Assembly (NCBI RefSeq): GCF_039555335.1 | Contig: NC_092646.1 | Location: 29,830,680-29,894,679 of the forward strand | Reading direction: 5' to 3' | Length of the DNA: 64,000 nt | From: Amphiura filiformis | Lineage: Eukaryota > Echinodermata > Ophiuroidea > Amphilepidida > Amphiuridae | Shown here: in pieces, positions 25,901-37,225 of the stretch | Layout: each line of letters begins with the position of its first letter | Numbering within the stretch: position 1 is the first letter of the stretch | Notes under the pieces: model-generated | The model's database searches: none | Told to the model about the DNA's origin: nothing | What the model saw: only the letters and a program-made list of their open reading frames with translations | Translations under genes and position numbers: made by a program

Positions 25901-28900
25901 GCCCGTAATTTACGCGCTAGAAACTGCATAAGAATAATATTAGCCTGAGTTACTGACTCCAATAAAATATCTAAATATATATACATGTAAACATGAACTA
26001 CACTTAACCTACTCAACCTCGCCCACCTTATGTACCAGTGTATATGCTCCCTGTAACCTACACAAGAGCAAGCCCACCTGTAATTTACATAATGGGTTAA
26101 TGCATGACAGCTGGCCACACTTTTACCCCAAATTCCTTCTTTAAAACCTAATTCCTTATGCGCTTAAATCTAACTGTCCGTTCTTGACTTCAAATCTTCA
26201 CACAAAAGGAATAAGATGATTTGGCCGAATATATGATTTATATGCTGAGGAGCTCCATCTACCCATACCTTTAATTTGATCATCGGTTAACCTACAGATG
26301 GATGCTGATGTGGCTGCTCCTATTCTAAAACTATGAGACGAAAAGGGGTGTGGTGACAAGCCTATTGTCTTCACCCCTTCCTTCAGCATGTGAGTAAATT
26401 GATATGATGTAAGAGGATCTCCACCAAAATGCATAAAGAAGGGCCCTTCCTTTGGCGGCCTAATACTCATAAACTCTGATACAGCTTGGATCGGACATAA
26501 GCCGGGATCCCTATATTGGCCAATTTTGATGATTGTTGATTTCCCCGCTTGATCAGTTTTCGAGAACCTTAACACCACCTTTAAAACGGTCTGATCCTCC
26601 TGACACACAGACACGTCCTGCACCCCAATAGGCCGGTCCGTATGCCCTTGCTTACTCTGGCATGTAAACTCGCTAACTCTCATAAAACAGCCGCTTTAAA
26701 TAAGACTGTTTCATAGGATGATTTAGATATGGACGGCAAAATACCCACCAACCTACTGAGAACTGGAAAAGTAATTGGCTGCCTACTGTCTTGACGTGGA
26801 TTGAGGCGCTTATATCCAGTCTTCATTTTGCTTACAATAAAACTCTTCCCTGGGTCTTCCCAATTATGCAATTTGTGAACATACGATATTGCTGAAATGT
26901 AGGTACTGACAGAAGAAGGGGCCAGGCCTTCAATACTCAAATATGATATGTATGCCACAATATTTTGCACACTTGCCGGCAGGGGCGTAGCCAGCTTTCT
27001 TGGTCAGGGGGGGCAAAATAAAATTTTGGGGGCACAGACGAAAAAAAATTGCAGTTGCATCATACAATACATAGATACTGTATGTCTTCGAGCTTCCCGA
27101 AAAGGGCCTTATTGGGATGACGTGCGTGCGTAGCGCGCAAAAATGGTATTTTACACTATTTTCGGCCATTATCCGGCTAAAAAGGGCTTTATTGTTACAA
27201 TGTGCGGAGCCATACTTCCTCTAAACCCCAGCGCTTCCTGAATTCTATAAAATCATCAATTGCTCTAATGTAAGCACTTTGTGTATTGCCTGCTATTGAC
27301 GCTTTAAGAAGTTCTTGTGTTCTAGCATCTAACAGTTAGCAACCTGGACAACGGATTCTTTTTGTTCTGCAAGGCTCACTCAGTCATTTAATGAGGCAAT
27401 ACAAACGATCGAATTTGGTGTTGAAATGAGCTAAATTTTGAGTTACACCTTTTCAATGTAAAATTAATTTTCTCGGCCAAATAAAAACCAATCATTTTCA
27501 TTTTTTCAGTACATGTCAGGTCAAATTGTAGCGCTTGATACTGTTTTTTTTTTCAAATCCTAGTGTTAAACTTAGGCGTGAAATTCAGTCATTTCGTGTA
27601 AGATTTTCGATTTTGATAGGCTTAAACTCTGCCCGCGAGCCTTTTTTTTGGATCAACCTTTTAGCTTTTCAAAGTAATATAGTTCGCTAATGAAGGATTT
27701 TTCCCAACTTTCTAACGCACATCACCGTGAGCGATATATCATAGTTTTGTCAGAATTTCCGTTTTGATTTCACCATCTTTCACTGTCGGCTGAAAAAATT
27801 CAAAATCAACGCTGAAATCTAAGGCTAGTACTAGCATTGTGGATCGATATCCCTGGGTTTAATAGGAATACCGGCATGGCTATAGTGTTGCCAGAACTTC
27901 AATATAGCAAAGAAATTCCCAGACCTATAGCGCTCCTACTGATCATGTTTAACCAGAACACCCAATTGGGGATTTAATCGCTGGTCGGGCAATTTGCTTT
28001 CAATGAAAATTGACCTGGATAACAACAAAGGAAATATCGACTATTTCTGCTGGTTGCTCTCGAGATAAAAGTACTGATTTGACATTTTCGGAACATGAAT
28101 GGAAAAAGGGTAAAACAAAAACGGAATTTCTGACAAAACTATAACATATAGACCCACACGATGTGCTTTGCAGAGGTGGGAAATATCTTTCTTTAGCAAA
28201 CTATATTAGTTTGAGACGCTAAAACATGAATTCCGTAAAAAGCTCGCAGGCGAATTCAAGGTCTATAAAAATCAAAAATATCACACTAAAAGACACAATT
28301 TGATGCTTAATTTTAACACCAGGATTTAAAAAAAAAATGTATATCCAAGCACCAAGTTTTTAACTGACATTACTGAAGAAAAAAAAATTATTGCTTTATA
28401 TTTGACCGAGAAAATTAATTTCATAGCAAAAAGGTGTATCTCTGAATTGTGCTGATTTTTACATGTATCGATCGACTTTTAGCGCGACTAAGCATTTCTA
28501 AAGAATTGGTTGTCCAGGCGGCTGACTGCTAAAGCCTCCAAAGAAATTCGGGTACCGGAGTCCCCCTCGCCTGAGCCGCTGGCGCCTCCCTCCGAAAGCG
28601 CTGCATCTGGAAACGAGACAATGCATCTGCAATGTTATTCTCTTTCCCTGGAATATGCTTGGCCGTGAATGCCAAATTCTGCTTTAAACATTGCAAGACG
28701 AAAAAACGCACTAGCTTCATAATCTTCGGACACCTTGATGTAAGCCTATTGTTATTGTTACAACGGCTTTGTTGTCCGACCTTAAGATAATCAGTTAGCA
28801 TCCTGGACAACCGATTCTTTTGTTATGCAAGGCTCACTCACTCATTTAATGAGGCAATACAAACGATCGAATTTGGTGTTGAAATGAGCTAAATTTTTAG

Positions 28901-31900
28901 TTACACCTTTTCGATGTAAAATTAATTTTCTCGGCCAAATGAAAAGCAATCATTTTCATTTTTTCAGTAAATGCCAGGAAAAATTGTAGTGCTTGATACT
29001 GTATTTTTTTTTTTCAAATTCTAGTGTTAAACTTAGGCGTGAAATTTAGTCATTTAGTGTAAGATTTTCGATTTTGATAGGCTTAAACTCTGCCCGCGAG
29101 CCTTTTTTTTGGATCAACCTTTTAGCTTTTCAAAGTAAGATAGTTCGCTAATGAAGGATTTTCCCCAACTTTCTAACGCACATCACCGTGAGCGATATAT
29201 CATAGTTTTGTCAGAATTTGCGTTTTCATTTCACCATTTTTACTGCCGGCTGACCATTTTTCAAAATCAACGCGTGAAATCTATAAGGCTAGTACTAGCA
29301 TTGTGGATCGATATCCCTGGGTTTAATAGGAATACCGGCATGGCTACAGTGTTGCTAGAACTTCAATATAGCAAAGAAATTCCCAGGCCTATAGCGCTCC
29401 TACTGATCATGTTTAACCAGAACACTCAATTGGGGATTTGGGCTACCAAATCGCTGGTCGGGCAATTTGCTTTCAATGGAAAATTGACCTGGATAAACAA
29501 CAAAGGAAATATCGACTATTTCTGCTGGTTGCTCTCGAGATAAAAGTACTGAGTTAGACATTTTCGGAGCATGAAGGGAAAAAGGGTAAAACAAAAACGG
29601 AAATTCTGACAAAACTATAACATATAGACCCACACGATGTGCTTTACAGGGGTGGGAAATATCTTTCTTTAGCAAACTATATTAGTTTGAGACGCTAAAA
29701 CATGAATTCCGTAAAAAGCTCGCGGGCGAATTCAAGGCCTATAAAAATCAAAAATATCACACTAAAAGACACAATTTGATGCTTAATTTTAACACCAGGA
29801 TTTAAAAAAAATGTAAATCCAAGCACCAAGTTTTTAACTGACATTACTGAAAAAAAAAAAAATTATTGCTTTATATTTGACCGAGAAAATTAATTTCATA
29901 GCAAAAAGGTGTATCTCTGAATTGTGCTGATTTTAACATGTATCGATCGACTTTTAGCGCGACTAAGCATTTCTAAAGAATCGGTTGTCCAGGTGGCTGA
30001 CTGTAATGCGCTTCTCTTCCAACAACCTCCCCCATAGCACAATTGACACCACTATTGGAAATAATTCCATCCATGCTATTGAGTTCCTTTGTTCACCTTC
30101 CCGTAATTTTGGCCATTTTCCTTGGAATCACCTCCCTTGTAAAAACCCTCCAAATCCTACCTCCCCGCTTGCGTCAGTAAATAATTGCAAATCGCCTGCA
30201 CCTGACCATCTCTGCTCGGGAATAATAGATACCCCATTGAAATCTTGCAAAAAAACGAGCCACATCTGCAAATCGCTTTTCGCACCTGCTGTTAATCGTA
30301 TTTTGTGCCAAGATTTCTGAGTACCACATGTTAAGTCTATCAGCCTGCGAATGAATGGTCTTCCTGGTGCTATAGCTTTACATACGAAGGATAAGGAACC
30401 AATAAATGATTGCATCTCCTTCAGAGTCAGTTTTGTTGCGTGCACGGCTTTCTCCACTTTGCCTCGAATTGCCTGAATCTTCTCTTGTGGAATTGACACT
30501 ACCTGATAAGCTGAATCTATTTGTAATCCTTAATATACAATTTTAGTTGTAGGTCCTACTGACTTATCCTTAGCTAAGGGCACCCCTAAATTGGTGCACG
30601 TCTTTTCGAAGGAATATACTAGCCTATCACATGAGCATTTCTGCGATACCAGGAGAAAATCGTCTGCGAAATGAATTATATTATCTGTGGCTGCTGCTGA
30701 TTTTGCCGCCCATTCTAAAAAAGTTGAGAAAGTCTCAAATAAGGCCGGTGAACAGGAAGCTCCCATTGGCAAGGCCTTATCTACATAATAATCACTCCCA
30801 ACCTTCATTCCCAAAAGGCCAAAATCATCAGGGTGTACAGGTAACAATCTAAATGCGGATTCTATATCTGCCTTTGCCATCATTGCCCCTTTTCCGACCC
30901 TCACCACTGCATTGACAGCCACATCAAATTTGGTATACTGCACTGCACAATAGTCCCTATCAATCCCATCGTTAATGGATCCCCCATCTGGGTACGATAA
31001 ATGTTGTATCATCCTATATTTTCCCGGTGTGGCCTTAGGTACCAACCCCACCGGTGAAACAATGAGATTTGAAATTGGTCTTTGTTTGAAAGGGCCTGCT
31101 ATTCTTCCCAATTGCACTTCTTTGTTTATTTTCTCTAAAACTTTGTCATGCAATTCCGCGACTGATCTTAAATTTGGAGACTCCCTTGCAACCCGTTCCC
31201 CTGTATACCCCAACCTAAACCCTTTAGAGAAACCTTCCCTAAGTAGTTCTGCAGCTTTCTTTTTGGGGTATGTGTCTAACAGAGGAATTAATGCTGCCAA
31301 CTTAATTGGTGATGAATATTTGCAACATAAGCATAGGTTCCTATGAAAACACTGGCCACTAATTGCTCCCTGTTTTTGTGCAATTTTTTGCCCCATGCCC
31401 TGACTCGCTGCACCGGCTACATTTGTGCAAAAATCTGCATTGTGCCCTGGAACATCCAGTGCTGTTGTAGTCAAAGCATGTTCCGCTTGAGATCGCAAGC
31501 CTCCACCCAGCACCCTGCTGCCCTTGTCGGCCCCCATTTTGAAATTTTCCTTGAAGACAGAAGTCCATGTGTGTATGGAACTAATTGGCCGCTTAGCCCT
31601 ATGGTCGTGCCATACTATTTTCCCCCCGTCATTAACCGACAACATCACCTCTTTCTTCTCATCTCCCATGGATTCACATTTTGCCAAAATAACCCAAAAA
31701 TCAACATATTCCCCGTTCACTATTTTTGTGGTCATTGTTTGAGGCAAACCCACCCCCAAAGGGCTGCACACTGACGATAAAGGATCAATAATTGGGAATG
31801 ATACCATTGGATCTACACCTACACCTGTTGAACTAACATTTGCGCTAGCCGTGGCCTGAGTATTTCCCGCCAAAAAAACCCACCCTGAATTTGGGGCCGT

Positions 31901-34900
31901 GTTTACCGGCAACCCGCTGGAGCTAGCCTGGGTGGTAGTCGCACTATTCACAAATCCCAGACCTGCGCCGGCCTGCCCCCCAACTATAGCCTGATTAAAA
32001 GGGGATGCATTTGCAGCTGAATTTGCGAGTGCACTAGAAACAATGGGTCTTATTTGACTCTGATTCAGACCGTACGTATCATGCTCGTTAATATGTATTG
32101 CATTTAAATTTAAATTCGACTCACCCGGAAGTCCACGTATCAGATTTTCCCCTTTGGGGACTGGCATAACTGGCGGTTGTACTGGTACGGGTGGTCTCAC
32201 CGCCGGCGTCTGGTTCGGCTAAAGGACCTGATTACCCATCAAAGCCTGGTACTCTCCCTGATCGGCGTGCACGTCAATTATTGGCCCCAAATCTTGCCGT
32301 TGTTCTCCATTTTCTACCACACTCACACTCGATGCTGCTGGTGCCGAATTTTGCACCACCACGCGACGATCTCGTTCTCCGCCTCCGCTACTCGTCACAC
32401 CGCCTTCGCCAGTTGCCGCAGTGTTTCTAGAAGTATCACTTTCCGATGTCAAATTTCTTACGGCGCGAGCCTGGGCCCGGGTTTGACGTTCCGCTACCTC
32501 TACCGGCACTAGATTTGCCCTGGATGCGTTTCTTTTCGTCCCACGCTTGGACCCTCACGAACCATCTTACTTCTCTCTTATTATTACGTTTATCCAACTG
32601 TCGATGCGTCAAAACAAGTAAGGTACTCGAACTTCTGCACAGACAGTTGTTTAAATTGGTTGAGAAGTATCACCACAAAAAAAAAATTCCAAGAAAACAC
32701 CACCTCCTACTCCCGTGACAGAACGATATGTGATTATTTCTCAGAAAATTGCCCAGCATCGCTGTGCTCAGGCAAATCCTATTGACTGTTGCAGACAATA
32801 GGCATTGATGCTAATTGGCTCTTTAAGAATGCTGCACCTAAGCATTGAAACCCAACTCACAATGGGCCTAAACCATTTCGCAGGGGGTAAATCTGTTTAT
32901 TGTGCATTGGCCAATAAACTTTAATAGATTAAAAACCTACACAAGAAATATAATAAAAGCATGCAACAAAATATAATAAAGGGCACGACAAGTGGGTGGC
33001 TATGGCAAAACGCACGATCGAAAACCAAGAGCCAAACCATCCACCCGCCGCAAAACACACTAGACTTAGCTGTGGTCTAACCCACGAACACAGCCGTGGT
33101 GTGACCTCTAATGACCTTTGACCCCAAAATATATGAAAACGCCCATAGACATTGGCTAATGTCAATGCATGGGTGCAGGTGACACCACTTTGCTATGTTA
33201 TTTGTGGCAGAAGGGGTATTTTGAAGGTTTTTCGTCTCAGACCTGAAGTGACCCCTTAATGACCTTTGAACCCAAATAAAAAAATACCACATATGAATTG
33301 GGTAACCACAATTCTTGTGTGAACATACCGTTACTGTCCTGTTTTTCTTAGCAAATAAAAATTGTTGAAGGTTTTTCGTTTTATACCGGAAGTGACCTCT
33401 TAATGACCTTTGACCCAAAATTTGTGAGGACCCCATAGACACTGGGTAATAACAATGCATGTGTGCAAGTGGTGTCACTGTCCTACGTAATTTGTGGGAG
33501 AAGAAGCATTTTAAAGGTATTTCGTTTTATACCGGAAGTGGCCCTTAATGATCTTTGACCCTAAATATAAAAAAATACCACATATACACAGGGTACCTAC
33601 AATTTATGTGTGAACATACCATCTCTCTCCTATGTTTTTCTTGGCTGATAAAATTTTTTGAAGGTATTTCGCTTTATACCGGAAGTGACCCCTTAATGAC
33701 CTTTGACCCCAAATGAAAAAATACCACATGTACATTAGGTAAATACAATTCATGTGTGAACATACCATTACGCTCCAATGTTTTTCTTGGCTGATAAATA
33801 TTTTTGAAGGTTTTTCGTTTTATACCGGAAATGACCCCTTAATGACCTTTGACCCCAAATCTGTGAGGACCCCATAGACACTGGGTAATAACAATGCATG
33901 TGTGTAAGTGGCGTCACTGTCATACGTAATCTGTGTGAGAAGAAGCATTTTGAGTTGAAATCACGTTTTTTGACCCCTATGACCCCTGCGTGACCTTTGA
34001 CCCCACGAGTTTCATGTGACATATAGGGGCATGGTCAATGATGGTTGTGACAAAGTTAGGTCAAAATCGGTGTAAGCATGTGAGTGCTAGAACGTCACGG
34101 CTGTGTAAATATTGCAAGGCAGTGCCGCACGGCAAGTGGATGGTTATGACAAAACACACGAGAAAACAAAAGAAAGCCATCCATCCATCCACTCGCCGTG
34201 CAAATCATCCCGGCCAGCTCATTTTTAAATCCACACACTTTATTCAGGAACTTCATTCTTGATTTGATCATGATGTTACCTTCATGTTATTCTTATTTTA
34301 TTGAAGATATTTTTCATGTCAAGTAAGTTGACAATGACTGAATTCGTGCATTGCCCCGATGCATGCCACAGTAATGCATAGACATTGTGTTTACAATCAA
34401 ACCCGGAAGTAACTGTGTGTCCCCGAGCTGACGTCATCAACGAAAGCGCCCAATTTGAACGATTTCGTTTTGTAATTTAGGGGGGTGCCAATATCCAATA
34501 TTTGCATGGAGATTATGTCTAGCCTGGTACGTTAGGCAAATAAAAAATATTATTTTCTGCTTCCTGACATCATAAGCTTTCCATTGATATATAACTTTAT
34601 TTTCAATGAGGTTCACCTTTAATATTATGAAAACGTTTTATACCATAAATGTACCCTTTATATAACCCGATATTTAAACGTTTTCTGACAACCTTTTATA
34701 ACGTTTTGCGAATGATGTCGAAAACGTTTTGTGTTTGCTGGGTAGACTATGCCATAGTCGATTTTTGATAAATAAAAGCATGGTATTAATGTTAATCATG
34801 ATGAAAGCATTCAGTTGAACTCGAAATTATACTGATATTTATTACATCAAAATACTAGTATAAAATTGTTATGAAAAAGTTTATATAATTATATTAGTGA

Positions 34901-37155
34901 CAGTAAAAGTAAAGTGTACGTAGGCTTATATTATTGAATGCAACATATCATAATGTCATAATTGTATTGGCACTTCAATACTGAACAATTCTGATTTTAG
35001 AATCTGCCCGTTTATTAATCGCGAAATTCCAGGTTAAAAATCGACTATGGACTTTCAATTTTAAACGGGATTTTGAACGGGCAAAGTCCCTAACACTCAC
35101 ACTGTCAATCATACTTGTTTATTAATCAAATTTAACCGCAAGTAAATACAAGACGCGCTCGTGCACTTGCTGACGCGTTCATGCAATTACACAACACAAC
35201 GGCCGCATGTGTACCATGTAGTTATTAATGGTAATTACAGGTACCCGGAGGATTTAAACCATAACGAGATCTGGGCAACCAATCACAAACCAGATCCATT
35301 TAAAGATGCATTACATCGTGGCTAATTTTAGTAGGCCAGATTTCCGACAATCTCATCCATAGAAGCTCATAGACAGCCGTGTTAAGCATGTAAACCGCAA
35401 TCCAAAGTCAGTAGTCCACTTGGGAAGCTAACAAACAGAGGGAGTAGAGTGACTGAAAAGATCAGATGTGAAAATCTATCAATTGTGCACACATTAATTA
35501 AGTCAGAGTTTTAAGCTTAAATACAATATCCAGAGTATGCACAATGGGCAAATGGACTTCGGGGTAGTCTATTTGCTGGGAGGATGCTGTGTATTTAAAA
35601 GCGTTAATATATGCTGTTGGGTCACCAGTTTAATGGTGAATACCTAAGGTTAGACTGTAGTCAGCTTTGAAACACAACACATTATTTGTAACTTATGGTG
35701 TTTTTATTCTACATATTATTTTCTAGGTTTCATGCTTTTGCAAGAAAACGTGGCGGTGGGGATTATTCCAGAGTACTTCGATAAATACTATCACATCGCT
35801 GTAAACGTTTACTGCTTCGGAACTGCCCTCGGGATCATTATCAGCCCCTTACTAACCCAAATGTTTCTGGATATTTATGGCTGGCGTGGTTCTTTGTGTC
35901 TACTATGTGGAATAAACATGCAGTCTGTTCCATGTGGTGCTCTTGTAAGACCAATCAATTCTAGTCGCAAACAATCTGAAAAGGCTTCTCTTCTCCCAGA
36001 GCATATAAGGTCATCTAAAAAGGCTGAATCTGAACACTCATCTTTGCGGAAACTCTTGCAAGCAGTCTTGAAGACGTGTGACTTTCAAATGCTCATAACT
36101 CGTCCATTTATTGCTCGAGTGTTTCTGCCTGGCTTGCTTTTTGGATACATCTTTTCCGCATGGGTAATATATATCATATCGTTCGCATTATCTACTGGTG
36201 CTTCGATGAAAGAAGCTTCCAACGTGGCCACTTGGGGAGGAATTGGTGTAGGGGTTATACGATTATCGTTACCTACGTTGAACAGATTTTTTACCTACAA
36301 GCAACTGAAGTATACAGGCTCCATTTTGATGTCTACTTCCCTAGCTGTTATAGCGTTATTTCATAGTATCATTGTAATGTGCTCAGCTTCGTTTGTTTTT
36401 GGCATAACGGTGGGCATAATGGGAACAGAAATATATGTTGCTTCCAGAGATGTTGCAGACGAAAAGCAGTACGTGAATGCTGTGGCGTGGTTTCATCTGG
36501 CAATTGGGTTTGGATCGATCGTCGGTGGTACTTTAACAGGTATATATAACAGCAATCGTTAAGAATTTAATAATTATTTCTTGCTATCGATTGAAAGTTA
36601 AGACCAAATACCTGAGTCAGTTACAAGTCGGGCTATCTACCCTACCGCACTGAACAGAGGATGATTTAAGGAAGCCCCATCATGCACTGCAAAAGTGTTA
36701 TCACTAGAGTTTCAACTGCCATTTTACTTTTCAAATCCCATTGAATTCTGTGCAAAAGATGTTATTTAAGAATTGTGTATGTGTCATTATTACTTGGTCG
36801 ATTTCAGAACAAAAGTGATGTATGCATAAAGGATAATTCACACCTTCTGTAGATAACATAAAATGTGAAATCGACCAGCATTTTGAATGTGATTTTATTG
36901 TAAATATATCAGTCCAAATTCAAATTTAACCATGCACGTCTATGCAGTGTGCGAGCAGTGGTGCCATGTTCACTCACACAGCTGTGCTAACCGCAAGTCA
37001 ACACGGTGGCGTGATGGGTAGTGCTTAAATCATCCTCTGCGCACTGAATATCTTCGATCTTCGATCTGAGTAACACGACTTCTTTTATACTTACAAGAGG
37101 ATCACAAAATATCTAACATTTTGCCATTTTGCCATTTTCTCCAATTTCACCCATT

Positions 37156-37225
<70 letters not shown>

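Larger units (their letters stand above)
23979..32509 (-). mobile_element. Decayed Ngaro-type (tyrosine recombinase) retrotransposon
   Basis: On the - strand the parts run gag with zinc fingers, reverse transcriptase, RNase H, tyrosine recombinase, SGNH hydrolase. This set and order are typical of Ngaro elements of the DIRS order, in which a hydrolase frame is known from sea urchin and vertebrate elements. Without the three fold-back insertions and a small interspersed repeat, the coding part is about 4.7 kb. It is inactive: in-frame stops, several frameshifts and a small deletion in the recombinase. The split direct repeats expected at Ngaro termini could not be found, so true ends are unknown. 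Confidence 0.8.
21330..34618. mobile_element. 13.3-kb composite unit with about 47-bp TIRs and TTAA flanks
   Basis: The left end AGGTGAACCTCATTGAAAAT, continuing through GTTATATATCAATGGAAAGC to about 21376, is precisely inverted at 34572-34618. TTAA lies at 21326-21329 and 34619-34622. It is consistent with one DNA transposon of TTAA-targeting type (piggyBac/Kolobok-like) swollen by later insertions: a Ngaro-type retroelement, fold-back elements and tandem repeats. Sequence unique to the outer unit is about 21376 to 23.6 kb and about 34.0-34.57 kb. I see no transposase there, so the element is non-autonomous or its gene is lost. Confidence 0.8.
20775..34742. mobile_element. AACGTTTT-rich element (copy 2), split by a 13.3-kb insertion
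   Basis: 20775-21329 matches the left part of the element at 1154-1840 (same CCCAGCAAACACAAAAC start, same internal second start at about 21036). 34619-34742 matches its right part and ends GTTTTGTGTTTGCTGGG. Everything between is the TTAA-flanked insertion. Joining the two halves at the TTAA reproduces the order seen in the undivided copy. Confidence 0.85.

Noticed and set aside
31343-31774. 143-codon + strand frame over the Ngaro gag
   Set aside because: Antisense shadow of the gag/pol overlap.
33077-34022. Two repetitive frames with M-H-C-Y-Y-P-V-S-M-G motifs
   Set aside because: They are translations of the 146-bp tandem array.
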